Assembly (NCBI GenBank): GCA_023375675.1
Contig: JALQBC010000004.1
Location: 496,001 to 560,000 of the forward strand
Direction: 5' to 3'
Length of the DNA: 64,000 bases
From: Cytospora piceicola
Lineage: Eukaryota; Ascomycota; Sordariomycetes; Diaporthales; Cytosporaceae
Of the stretch, positions 12,301 through 22,442 are shown in pieces (positions within the stretch are counted from its first letter, which is position 1; each line of letters starts with the position of its first letter). A model generated the notes under the pieces. The model did no database searches, was not told where the DNA came from, and saw nothing but the letters and a program-made list of their open reading frames with translations. A program made the position numbers and the translations under genes.

Positions 12301-13394
12301 TTCGATAGCAGAAGTATTGCCTCCATCGCGAGCGTTCTTGCGGGGCCTACCCACAGGGTTGCCAGTGCTTCTCTTGCCAGGTTGTTTGGACGAAGACCGC
12401 TTCCCCTTCTTAGGTCGTACAGATGTTGTAGACTCGTCGGGTTTCGAGGTTGCTGCAGAGTCATCGGGACCCAGACCCTGAGAGGACGGTGCTGGCGCAA
12501 ATGAGGACATGGGGACCATGTGCTGAGGAACTGGAGCGCTCAATGGTGGAGGCGTAGGTGCTGCAGGCAGTGGTGTAAAATGATCAAGACGAGCGTCTGG
12601 AGCCGGACTGGGCATTTGAATGGGTGATCCGTATCTGGCGGGTGGGAGACCAGGACTGGGCATCGAAGGACCATTCAAGGGACGCCCAAAACCAGGGTTG
12701 GACTGCATGAACGATGACCATTCAGTGTTCGAGTCGGTCGGAGTTGGTGTTGGAGCATTGCTTCCGTAGCCTCGCTGCATATCGGAGCTTTGGGAGGTAT
12801 GTGGCCGTTGCATCTTTGGTACTGCATTCAGCTTGAGCTTCACCTCCAGAGTCTCCTTGACACCATTACCAAAGATGGCAAGCATGTTCTTGGTCACGCG
12901 ACCGGTGACCATCTTCTGCTCGGAGCTTGGATTTGGCTGCTCGAGACCCCATGAGAGCATGCCTTGGCCGACCAAGGGTATGTCTTCTTCAGAATAGTCC
13001 AAGGCATAAACGGCATAATCTTTGTCGAGCTGGTTGATGATCTCGGGACTACATTGTGCGATGGCCTGGAGGCATATTCTGAGGTCGATAACGCCGATAG
13101 AATTTCTCTCGTCAATGGTTACGGTTGGTATTTGTAGTGTTTGAGGCCATCGTGCCAGGCAATTTTGCTGGTCCCTCTCGAAGGTGTAATTGACTTTCAC
13201 TGTAAAACCACGGGTGAGCGGCGGGAAACACATGGACGAAGGGGACAAGGTATCGAGAGCTTACGTCCCATGGGCCGTGTCTGCATGCCAGGCTGCTCTG
13301 CCTCACGAGGAGGCTGTAGCGGCGCTGGCAGTCCATGGGAGTGATAGCCCATCCAGGCGCCGCCTTGAGAGCCCGTCATATTGGGGAATGACAT
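9338..13394 (-). CDS. AMS2: Ams2/Spt21-like GATA-type regulator
   Basis: Predicted 1313 aa. In yeasts this family (Spt21 in budding yeast, Ams2 in fission yeast) drives S-phase histone gene expression; the role here is inferred from that. Exons are 13394-13265, 13199-10689 and 10638-9338, with introns of 65 bp (GTAAGC..TTACAG) and 50 bp (GTAAGT..AGTAG). The conserved N-terminal domain follows the first junction (LKVNYTFERDQQNCLARWPQ and on, about residues 44-180). A long disordered Pro/Ser/Gln-rich middle has AT-hook-like basic patches (GRPRKNARDGG, PPKKKRAKTTK). The GATA finger starts at CSNCG (about residue 805). Splicing of intron 2 restores the second half, LCNSCGIWLSKYR, and without it the finger would be broken. 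About 70 residues separate the two Cys pairs, far more than the 17-20 of classical GATA fingers. The C-terminus is Ser/Thr-Pro-rich with a RRLLFPSPKK motif and an acidic end. Confidence 0.85.
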
Positions 13395-14799
13395 TGCACT
13401 CGTTCAGCCTTCATATGTGTAGGTCCTCCAAGGCAGCGGCGACGAGAATGGCGGTGTTGACTTGAGTTGTTGTGGTGCGAAAGGTGGTGGTGGAAGATCA
13501 AAAGGCGATAAAGAAATTGGATAAAAGATAGATAGGTGGGACTCTGAGAATGTGTGTATGGAGTAAGGGAAGAGGCAAGTAATTAAAGAGGTTGACATAG
13601 GTTTACGTTTTCGTTTTCATCGGCGCGTCTTTACGCGTAGTCGAGAAGTGGATCTACTCAGTACTGCGTGTACTGGTAGACAGCTTTCCAAGGGTGGAAA
13701 CCCAGCTTGACGTGGAGTAACAACAGGAGGGTCGAGCCAATTGGGTCAATGGTAAATCCAAACGTTACCAAATCCCCTCAGTACAGACGGTGATCCTTGG
13801 TCCGAAGGTGTTGATATCGTGTGTTGAAACTGAGAGGAAGAATAGTGCTGGCTCAAGGTGTGATGATGGTGATAATCGCGGTTTCGCGACGTGCTGTCAC
13901 GGTGGGCAGGTACGGAGGTACGGAGGAAGTACGGTAGAGATACCTAGGTACAAACAAAAGTAACCTTGGATGGGTATGGGAACCCCTTCCTTCTTCTCAT
14001 CAAAGCCGCGAAAAGCTCCTTCCGACTCGACTCGGACGTGTAGCAAATGCAGGGGTAGCTGCTGTAAAGTACACGCGCCGAGGCAGGGGTCTCGGACACT
14101 ACCCAGGTACCCAGATACCTAGGTACCTATGTAGTGTACTACAGTAGGTAGCTGCAGGGAGGAAAAGAGGGTCCTCGCTAAAGACGGGCCCAGGCACTCT
14201 GGACTCTTTCTTTTCGAACCTTCGGTCTCTTCGCTCAGTGTTCGGAGAAGGTGGGGGCGTCCTTGATGACGTTTAATCGTGTCGGACTTTAGCGTTTCTT
14301 CATTCGTTTCAACCCCGGACTTCAAAGAAGGCAGCCATCCCACCATCAGACAGATCCCATAAAATGCGAAAATAAAACGAAGAGATTGGAGATGGAATCT
14401 GGATGGGAAGATGAGGGACCCGGAGCTCCTTTTTATACCCCCGAAGAAACACGGCCGCTATTCTCCAATGACTCAAGGCCCCCGCCTCCAAATGGCACAG
14501 CACGCACCTACTGTGTATACACATACATATTTGCTTACAACATAACAAAGCGTTCTAATCTACCAAACAGCGCCCGTACTATTATCATTTGCCCGCACCA
14601 AGGACTGAGTTGCATTTTAAAACGATGAGGGCCGATCACTAAACCCCGCAGCCCCCTGACTGAATGAAGCTATCATCACGGCCGTCAAAAAGACCATACA
14701 CGTATAACGCTGTTAGTGGGATTCCGTGAATACCTCAATACCTAGGTACATAACATACGGTATTTTTTTAATGGTACTATTATACACGAAGATCCATCC
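13395..14799. other. Promoter side of AMS2-like gene; no gene seen
   Basis: 1.4 kb between the AMS2-like start and the 3' end of the HIBCH gene. It contains TACCTAGGTA at 13941-13950 and 14739-14748, and a further array at 14101-14160 (AGGTACCCAGATACCTAGGTACCTATG). The only frames are short and of low complexity. Confidence 0.5.
14101..14153. repeat. TACCTAGGTA-type array
   Basis: Imperfect palindromic run ACCCAGGTACCCAGATACCTAGGTACC..AGTAGGTA upstream of the AMS2-like gene; the same element family as at 5590, 27032 and 30422. Confidence 0.7.
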
Positions 14800-16441
14800 C
14801 TACTGAGATTGTGCATCATCGACTACCTTTTTCTCCTTAACATCTACCGTTTGTTCCTCATCCACCCACTTCGCGATATTGTTGCCCGGCATGACCTTGG
14901 TTTTCCTGGCAACAATCTCGCTCACCACCTCACGCACACCCTGCTTGCCGTCCCTCTGAGCGGCAAAGGCGTTGACGATCTGGTTCCGCGTGTAGTTCTT
15001 CTCCTTGGCCAGCCTCTCCACCTGCTCCTCGCTGGGGATACCATACCTTCCCCAGGGGTATTTCTTGTAGTCTCCGTCTGTCAGCAGCTTCAGTGGCGCG
15101 ACCTGGGGCGAGATCTCGAAGAAGGGCTGCGTGATGTTGTCCTCTTCCTTGATGTCCTCCAGGCTTGCCGGCTCCCACTTGGGGTCCTTCGTCTTGCGGA
15201 TGAGCAGCGCGTCCACGCCCTCAGTGAAGTCGTGGTGCCGCATGAACTTCGCCGCGATCTGGTGCTCGCGCTTGAACGTCTCGGCGATGGTCCACTGTCG
15301 GCCCCTCTCCATCTGCTTCAGCGCCACGTGGACTGAAGTGGGTGACCTCGCATTCAACGTCGCTATGGTCTTGTCTGCCCACTCCTTCAAGGGGCCTTCC
15401 GACTCCTCCTTAAGGGCCTGAATGATCTCGCCGACCGTCTTCTTCGAGAAGCATCGGTCAATCGCCTTGCGCAGCTCACCGCCCAGCAGGATTGGCTGGT
15501 CGTGCGGAAGACCGGTGCAGTACTCCTCGATTGTGTCGTTGATCAAAGACAACCGCTTCTCCATGCTGTCAAAGTCCCTGAACCTAAGCTCGGCCAGTCG
15601 TGACTCCAGCATTGGAAGCGTGGTGGAGTGGAGGTAGTGTGTGGCAATACCAGAGTAGAACACATTCGCGGCCTTGAGTTGCTCGCTCGTCAGGGCCAGA
15701 TAGGTACCAACTGCACCAGGCATCCGAGGCAGGAAGAATGATGCGCCGACATCAGGGAAGAATCCAATGGTCGTCTCGGGCATCGCAAACACGGTGCGCT
15801 CTGTTGCTATCCTGAAAGGCGCGTGGATGCTGAGGCCAACACCGCCACCCATGGTGTAGCCGTCCATGAATGCGATGTAGGGTTTCTGGTAGGTGGCGAT
15901 CAGGTGGTCCAGCTTGTACTCGAGTGCGAAGTAGTCATCCGCCTTCTTCTGGCCTTCTGGCCCCTCCATGTTGCCCTTGGCCAGCACAGCGACGTCTCCG
16001 CCCGCACACAACGCATTTCCAGCGCCCTTCATGACCACCACGTTTGCCATGTCCGACTTCTGCCATTCGATGAGCCGCGGTGCTATTTTGCGGACCATGG
16101 ATCCGTTCAGGGAGTTCAACTTGGTGGGGCGGTTCAGTTCGATAGTCCGCAGACCGTATAAGCTGCTGAAGACGACATCCTCTGGCTCATCCCCCGGGTG
16201 TGGTTTGAAGATGTTTAACGACGACGACGTTGACGATGTAGCCTACAGAAGGGCGTCAGTATGGTTCATGCCCAAGGATAAGTGGGGTGAGCGGGTTTGC
16301 TAGACATACCGCCGTCCTCGAGCCTTGCGCCGGCTCTGTGATCTTTGCCCTGAGGGGCGACATGATGGAAGCTCTGCAGGAGGACCGACAAGCCGCTGGA
16401 GCTGCTAGGCCAGCACGCGCCGTGAGCGCCCTCGCAAACAT
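14800..16441 (-). CDS. EHD3: 3-hydroxyisobutyryl-CoA hydrolase, mitochondrial
   Basis: Hydrolyses 3-hydroxyisobutyryl-CoA in mitochondrial valine breakdown. Predicted 524 aa from exons 16441-16310 and 16242-14800, with a 67 bp intron (GTATGT..CTGTAG). The first 44 residues are rich in Arg, Ala and Ser with almost no acidic residues, fitting a mitochondrial targeting peptide. The crotonase fold then shows the oxyanion-hole segment KGAGNALCAGGDV and the GYTMGGGVGLSIHAPFR and FAMPETTIGFFPDVG motifs, which carry the Gly and acidic residues typical of HIBCH rather than plain enoyl-CoA hydratase. The C-terminal HIBCH extension is present (RHHDFTEGVDALLI, then a W-rich part). A helical tail of about 70 residues ends in Lys/Gln-rich sequence. 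The gene is divergent from Sm D2 with 424 bp between starts. Budding yeast Ehd3 is the named relative. Confidence 0.92.
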
Positions 16442-16865
16442 TTATAAGTGCCTTTGACCCTCGAGGCGACTGTTACTTTCTAGAAATGCGCATCGAACAC
16501 CGGCTGATCCGAGGAGTGAAATTTGGCTGGCGATGGTGGCTTTGCCCGGCCGGAATTGGACTTTCAGAAGCTCTAAATTTGCCGACCGCGGCAGGCCTGG
16601 GCGGCACCCCGGGGGGCGGTACAGGGAATGTGGGCCTGGGGCCGTTCAATGTTCTGACGGCAGACCCACACTACCTGTAGAAGCTGCCCAATCAACGCGC
16701 GGTTGGCTTCTTGGAGCTCCCAAATTTCCTAGCGACGTCTCTACGCAGTGCAGTATCGATGCGCCCAGTTCCAATTCCTCAGCCTCGTCAATGTGCCTGC
16801 CTACCTACTATCATACACATTGAAACGTACACCAACACCGACACCAACACCACAAAACAGACACC
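16442..16865. promoter_or_regulatory. Shared divergent promoter region of HIBCH and Sm D2
   Basis: The 424 bp between two start codons pointing away from each other must contain both promoters and leaders. It is GC-rich on the HIBCH side and turns CA-rich (ACACCAACACCGACACCAAC) immediately before the Sm D2 ATG, a common pattern for fungal 5' leaders. No specific factor site is claimed. Confidence 0.6.
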
Positions 16866-17592
16866 ATGGCCGACCCTAAGATCCAGTCAGTATCCATGCC
16901 GATCAGGCTGCTTTGCATCATGACTAACGTCGAAATACAGGGAGCTGCTCACCAAGCCTCGTAACGAACTCACGTACGTCCTCTCCCTATACCTCTCTGG
17001 CGCGTCGAATAAAAGACATGTGACTAACCTAGATCACAGCGAGTACGAGATATCCCAACTGGAAGAGCGTACGTTTGCCCTCAAACACATTTCCACCTCG
17101 CGTTCCCTGCACACAACTACTGGCACAGAGCCCTAGACGACAACCCGGGCCGGGGGAGGGACAACTGCTACTGTGCATACGGCTAGCATCAACAACTGAC
17201 CGTTCAAACAGACGAGTTCTCCGCCGGACCTCTCTCGATCCTCCAGACCGCCGTCCGAAGCCACACCCAGGTCCTCATATCGATCCGGAACAACAGGAAG
17301 CTCCTGGCGCGGGTAAAAGCCTTCGACAGGCACTGCAACATGGTCCTGGAGAACGTGAAGGAGATGTGGACCGAGACGCCCAAGCTTGCGAGCGGCAAGA
17401 AGGGCAGGCCGGTCAACAAGGACAGGTTCATCAGCAAGATGTACGTCGCTTTGCCTATGCCGATTTCCACCCCCCCTCCCTCCGCGTGCCAGGCCACTCT
17501 GTTGTGTTGTGATCTTGCGAGCTTGGAGACTGACTATCTATCATCACAGGTTCCTGCGAGGAGATTCCGTCATCTTGGTGCTGTTGAGCTAA
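16866..17592 (+). CDS. SMD2: Small nuclear ribonucleoprotein Sm D2
   Basis: Core spliceosomal Sm protein, part of the seven-member ring on U1, U2, U4 and U5 snRNAs. Predicted 117 aa, the normal size. It is cut into five exons: 16866-16885, 16941-16973, 17040-17068, 17212-17440 and 17550-17592. All introns are GT..AG, several starting GTACGT. Sm1 is visible in exon 4 as [20 protein letters not shown] plus [16 protein letters not shown]. Exon 4 continues with the D2-specific loop ([16 protein letters not shown]), and Sm2 follows across the last junction ([13 protein letters not shown]). The N-terminal extension is [20 protein letters not shown], as expected for D2. The first three exons are only 20, 33 and 29 bp. 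The protein stops at VLLS without a longer tail. Confidence 0.95.
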
Positions 17593-17883
17593 AGGGGCAT
17601 TCTTGCGTTTTATGATACCCGAATGAGGGCTGTTCGAGTCACCAGGGTTTGTTCTGCTTTTCAAAATGGGCTCAGGGTCATTCACATATGGACATAGGCG
17701 TTAAGAATTGAGTCGACTTGTTCTTCTGGGACCCCAATCGCTTTCGCATACGGTTGACTGCACAGCTTCGCGTGTGTTTTTGACATCATTGATTAGGTAT
17801 TTACAGTACAGACCGGATGCTCCTCAAACGAACCAACCATCACATGCTACTCAGGACTTCGCGCAGACGAGACCACAACCTGG

Positions 17884-19761
17884 TTACACCGTCTCCCAAC
17901 CTTCCTCGGCCGGCTTTGCGGGCTTCAGCCCTGCCACACCGAGGAAGAAGCATGCCAGGCCCCAAGCACCCGGGTCGGGCACCTGCTTGAAGCCCGAGCC
18001 GCCCACGTACACGGATCGACCAAGGCTCGCGACCATTCCCTGTGTCGCCTCTGCCGCGGCCTGCGAGGCCTCGGCCGCCTTCTGGACATCTGCCGACGCC
18101 GCCAGCGTGTCGACGAAGGGGTACAGCGCGTCTATCAGGGTCCGGTCGCCGGGCCTCGCGGGCGTGTACTTGGACAGGGCCTCGCAGCTCCGCTTCAGCG
18201 CTGCCGCCCAGACCTTTGCCGACGCGTCTCCCGGCGCGTGGGTGCTCAGCGCGTGCACGAGGGCGTTGAGGAAGATGGCGTAGATGGCACCCGACGTGCC
18301 GTCCATTGCCATCTCTATCACGGACGTAATGTTCGCGACGTCCACCACAGCGTCACCCGTCAGGGGCTTGGATTCTAGATGCTCGAGGATGGCTGCAGAC
18401 AAGTTAGCGGCGGAACTTTGCGTACTGGTGAAAGATGAAAAATGTGAAAGTGGTTGTGCATCCTTACCTTCGGCGCCTCTCCTCAGCCCGATGCCGCAGT
18501 CTCCGTCTCCCACGACGGAGTCGAACCGAGTGACATCTGGCTCCGCCGCGACGACGTACTCGAGGCCTGCTTTGAGAGCTTTCGTGCCGGTGCTCGCATC
18601 GTACGTCAAGCCGCTGGGCTTGGCCTCGGTTCCCGAGGTGGTTGGGTCCTCGCGTGTGGCCTGGTTCTTCTCCTCCCACGTCTCCTTGGAGATGGGGGCT
18701 GCCCAGCCGGTCGCCTCGCACGGGTCGTCCAGCAGCTGTATCATGCTCGGGCCGCCAATGTCCGTGTTGACCACGTTTAGCAGCGAGATGCTGAAGCCCA
18801 GGCCGTTCAGACTCGTCATGTAAGTGCCGCTGAGGATCCTGACGGGCCGGATGCCGTAGTCCTTCCGCAGCTGCTTCACGACCTCGGCCGTGATGCCGGC
18901 CAGCTCGAGGACGCTGACGCCGCCCAGGTTGTTGACCAGCAGGACGACCTCGTTCGAGTTGACGTTCAGGAAGGCCCGGTCCCCGTCGCCCTGGTCCAGG
19001 AGCTGCCTCAGCATCTTGCCCACCAGCGCGGGCAGCTCCACCTCCTCGCGCGAGCTCCCGGCCTCGTTGTGGATGCCCATGCCGATCTCGACCTCCCTCT
19101 CGCCCAGCCTGCCGGCGTCGTCGGGGCGCGGCGGGGCGCGCCCGGGGACGTGGACGTGCTCGAGGCTCGCGCCGACGCTGACGAGGTTCGCGGCCGCGAG
19201 CCGGGCGGCGCGGGCGACGTCGGCCAGGGGGTACCCGCGGGCGGCCAGGGCGCCGGCGACCTTGTGCACGAGCACGGTGCCGGCGATGCCCCTGCGGCCG
19301 ACCTTGCCGCCCTTGGCGCGGCCGACGCCGACGTCGTCGCCGACGACGACCATCTCGACCTGGCGGCCCGCGGCGTGGGCCTTCTCGACGGCCATGCCGA
19401 AGTTGAGCACGTCGCCGGTGTAGTTCATGACGGTGACCAGCACGCCCCTCTCGTGGTCCACGCGGCTCATGATGGCGGCGCGGATCTGCTCCGCCGAGGG
19501 GGACGCGAAGATGGTGCCGGCGACGGCGGCCGAGAGGAGGCCCCTGCCCACCATGGACGAGAAGGAGGGCTCGTGGCCCGCGCCGCCGCCCGAGATGATG
19601 CTCACCTGGGGGTTGGAGGAGCCATCCTGTGCCGGGCGCCGGTAGATGACCTTGTTGGTGGTGTCGAGGGCCAGGGAGGGGTTGGTGAAGGTTATGGACT
19701 CGAGGGCGGTGTTGACGAGGTATGCCGGGTCGTTGATGAAGTGTTTGCCGGTGCCAGACAT
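17884..19761 (-). CDS. DAK1: Dihydroxyacetone kinase (ATP-dependent, single-chain)
   Basis: Phosphorylates dihydroxyacetone to DHAP using ATP, in glycerol use and detoxification in the cytosol. Predicted 600 aa from exons 19761-18468 and 18392-17884. The 75 bp intron (GTAAGG..CTGCAG) is a multiple of three and has no stop, so unspliced RNA also reads through. The DhaK half shows SGGGAGHEPSFSSMVG (about 57-72) and GMGIHNEAG (227-235), whose His231 is the residue expected to bind the substrate covalently. The DhaL half shows VVGDGDCGIGLRRGAE just before the intron, the metal-binding Asp loop, and later AMDGTSGAIYAIF. The C-terminus has no PTS1. A G-rich minisatellite lies about 270 bp upstream of the start. 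Confidence 0.95.
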   Translation of the reverse strand: MSGTGKHFINDPAYLVNTALESITFTNPSLALDTTNKVIYRRPAQDGSSNPQVSIISGGGAGHEPSFSSMVGRGLLSAAVAGTIFASPSAEQIRAAIMSRVDHERGVLVTVMNYTGDVLNFGMAVEKAHAAGRQVEMVVVGDDVGVGRAKGGKVGRRGIAGTVLVHKVAGALAARGYPLADVARAARLAAANLVSVGASLEHVHVPGRAPPRPDDAGRLGEREVEIGMGIHNEAGSSREEVELPALVGKMLRQLLDQGDGDRAFLNVNSNEVVLLVNNLGGVSVLELAGITAEVVKQLRKDYGIRPVRILSGTYMTSLNGLGFSISLLNVVNTDIGGPSMIQLLDDPCEATGWAAPISKETWEEKNQATREDPTTSGTEAKPSGLTYDASTGTKALKAGLEYVVAAEPDVTRFDSVVGDGDCGIGLRRGAEGKDAQPLSHFSSFTSTQSSAANLSAAILEHLESKPLTGDAVVDVANITSVIEMAMDGTSGAIYAIFLNALVHALSTHAPGDASAKVWAAALKRSCEALSKYTPARPGDRTLIDALYPFVDTLAASADVQKAAEASQAAAEATQGMVASLGRSVYVGGSGFKQVPDPGAWGLACFFLGVAGLKPAKPAEEGWETV

Positions 19762-20030
19762 CTTTTAGCTGTTTGTGTGCTTGTGCAAGTCTGGTGGGAT
19801 ATCAAAGGTAGACGTCGATGGTGATGTAGGATTCCAGAAGCCTGGGAAAAGGTTGATTATCGACTGGAGTTTATAAGGCACGCACGATATACCAGAGGTA
19901 CGGGTAGGGAAATGGGTGTGGGCTGGGAGATTGGTGATTGACGGAATAATTCGAGCAAGGGCCAATCTCACGATGGCTGCGTGCTAGAAGAAGGGCCGGA
20001 CCATCACGTTCTCGCGACGTTCGCAGCCAA

Positions 20031-20079
20031 GGGCATGGCAGGGCAGGGCATGGCAGGGCAGGGCAGGGCAGGGCAAGGG
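20031..20079 (+). repeat. GGGCA minisatellite with G-quadruplex potential
   Basis: Tandem GGGCA and TGGCA units ending in GGGCAAGGG. On the + strand, runs of three G separated by 2 nt occur at least four times in a row, which meets the usual G-quadruplex pattern. It lies upstream of DAK1, on that gene's template strand. Confidence 0.8.
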
Positions 20080-20889
20080 TGAGGAGTTCCGTCAGCAAGG
20101 CCCAGATGCGGCCCATGGAGTGATGTGGGATGACGGTATTGTTCACGCGGGGGACCCTGCAGGCGGGGGGAGTTGAACGGGGTAAAAAAAAAAAAAAAAG
20201 GATGGGGTGATGCACTCCGCGCCAAGTCTTTTTATTTTAGTATTCTTTGCAGCTGTCAGTACTATGGTATGCATACGTAGCTAAGTGTGTAAAGTATGTA
20301 CTATGATACCACGTCGGGCGGCAGTGCGGATCCGTACATACTTACACTCTTACAGACCCAGATATATCTAGTGCTGTCATGTTCTAGAAAAGATCTATTG
20401 TAACGCTTTTCCGAACCACCCGGTTGGTTGTTATAGTTTTTGTTGTTTTATCTTAATCTTCCCTTCTTTAACAGAGTATTCTCGGTGTAGGGAATCGCGC
20501 ATCATCGTCGTCACTGTCGTCGTCGTCAAGGTCTACATACAAACATGGTGTGGTAAACATAAACATCACCCTGAACCCTCTAATTTCCCAGCCTTATGCC
20601 TGTCACCCCTCCTTCAAATTATAAACTTAGTGTTCTAGTTAGTCATGGGCGCAACAACCACACGCTGTATACAGCCATTGAGTATCGCCACCATATATAA
20701 ACCGACAACGTGCCAATACATACATACAACAAACATACAACATACATCATCGGGTGGCAGTCGCCCGCACCCCTGAATATCAATGTACCGATCGTCCACC
20801 CTCAAGTGCGCCGCCCCCCTCCTCATCCAAACCGCCGGGGCTTCCGTTCACCTTCCAAATTGTTCTTTTCCCACTTTAACTTCAATGCA

Positions 20890-20931
20890 CTTCACTTGAC
20901 TTCACTTGACTTCACTTCACTTCACTTCACC
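20890..20931. repeat. TTCAC/TTGAC pentamer repeat
   Basis: About eight TTCAC-like units (ACTTCACTTGACTTCACTTG, then pure TTCAC) directly next to the GH76 stop codon, so in its 3' UTR. Confidence 0.8.
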
Positions 20932-22442
20932 TCATTTAATCGCAAACACGCCCCCACCAATAACCCCGAGCGCGATGGCACTCGTCAGAAACCCCGCAGC
21001 CACCCTGTCGCCCGTCCCGATCGGAGCCAACACCGTCCCCTTCTCCTCGGCCGCGGCCGTGCCCGCACCCGAATCACCCCTCGACGTGCCCCCCGTGTCC
21101 GCCGTCACCGGCGCCGTCGAGCCGCCACCACCGGCACCACCACCACCTACGGTCGAGGACGAACCCGGCCGCCTGACCAGCGAGTACATGACCGCCGAGA
21201 GCCCGCTCATCTGCTGCCCCACGCCCGCCCGCCCATCGAACCCCCCGCCGGCCCACCCGGACCCGCACGCTGTGCTCGGGATTCCGGCGAACCCGGATGC
21301 CGGCGACCCGGAGCACGCGGCGGCGGCGGCGGCCGCCGTGTTCCTGAGCAGCGGCGCGGCCGCGTCGAAGGTGTGCGGCGCCACCTGGGTCGCGGCCGCC
21401 ATCCACCGCGCCAGGTAGCCCTTGAAGCTCAGCTGGTCCGTGTCGCAGGGGCCGGCGCCGGCGCCGGCGCCCCCGCCCCCCTCGCACGCCCGCTCGACCA
21501 TGACGCCGCCGCCGTCGAAGAAGGCCGCCGACGCCTCGCCCAGGAGCCCGTCCAGCCGCTGTTTCCACGTCGCCTGGGCCGGCCCGCCCGTGATGTTGTA
21601 CATCATGGCCGCGCCGTGCATGTGGACCCCGGCGTTGTAGGTCCACTGGGCCGTGTCCGCCCTGGTGCAGTTGGCCCCGCCGTCGGCGCCCGCGCCGTCG
21701 TAGACCCGGTAGTCCGGGGTGATCAGGCCGACGCCTTGCTCCCACGCGAAGATGCGCTCTGCCCACTCGGCGTAGGTCTGGTTGCCGGTGAAGCGGGCGA
21801 GCCGGGCGGCGATGTTGAAGAAGCAGCCGTTGGCGATGGAGTTCTTGTAGCTGTAACCGTTGTTGAAGGTGAATATCTGCCAACGCAACCCCCCGTTGCA
21901 CGTTGTTGTGTCCCAGCGGGTAGTATACTCGTTGAATACTGCCTGTGCAAGGGCGAGCCACTGTGGTTGACCGTCTGGTGGATCTGGGAACCTGTTCTCG
22001 GCCGCTGACATGGCAGCCATGGCCCAGAAGCCTTGGTCGTCGTTCCCTTCTGTCCGGCTCTGGTTGGCCGGCATATAATCTCTGTCGCCGCCAACCTGGT
22101 GCAGCATCGCTTGACTTATCACGTCCGTATAGCTCTCGTCTTTGGTCAGAAACCAGTAGTCGATCATCGTCCCGAACAACGCTCCAGCCTCCCACCAGAA
22201 GTACGGCGATGGTATGTTCCCGGGAACATCGCCCGTATTATTTCCTGTGTAGTACCTCATCAACCCGAATGCCAGTGTGCTCGCCGCTGACTTTACGGAC
22301 TCTGAGGAAGATAGTCAGCCAATGATCCAGATATGCGGCACCGTCCATGATACGTACCGTCATCTTCCAGCGTAAGCTGTATGGCGAGGGTGCTTCTACA
22401 CAACAGACCCAGAAGCCCTGCGGCACCAAGTATGCCTCTCAT
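20932..22442 (-). CDS. GH76 family mannan endo-1,6-alpha-mannosidase, GPI-type (Dcw1/Dfg5-like)
   Basis: Cell-surface enzyme of the family that cross-links GPI-mannoproteins into the wall. Predicted 484 aa from exons 22442-22358 and 22301-20932, with a 56 bp intron (GTACGT..CCTCAG). Residues 1-20 form a signal peptide (MRGILGAAGLLGLLCRSTLA). The catalytic pair is Asp116-Asp117 in EGNDDQGFW. Other family marks are PYFWWEAGALFGTMIDYW, WDTTTCNGGLRWQI and NSIANGCFFNIAARLAR. After about residue 300 come Gly/Ala-rich inserts and a long Ser/Gly linker. The final 20 residues are hydrophobic (VAAGFLTSAIALGVIGGGVF) and fit a GPI-attachment signal. Several NxT/NxS sites are present. A longer ORF on the opposite strand is a GC-rich shadow. 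Confidence 0.92.

Larger units (their letters stand above)
19762..20931. other. DAK1 promoter and GH76 3' region
   Basis: 1.2 kb without a believable gene. It contains the G-rich minisatellite at 20031-20079, a run of 16-17 A near 20184-20200, and the TTCAC repeats at 20890-20931 abutting the GH76 stop. Two upstream ORFs overlapping the minisatellite are low-complexity Pro/Ala/Cys repeats. Confidence 0.5.

Noticed and set aside
19069..19824. 251-codon + strand frame over DAK1
   Set aside because: Antisense of conserved DhaK sequence, Ala/Asp/Gly/Val repeats typical of reverse reading of GC-rich codons.
20710..22008. 432-codon + strand frame opposite the GH76 gene
   Set aside because: Very high GC with Arg/Pro/Gly composition, no start at the proper place and no motifs; the - strand frame carries clear GH76 residues, signal peptide and GPI signal. 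It is a codon-bias shadow.
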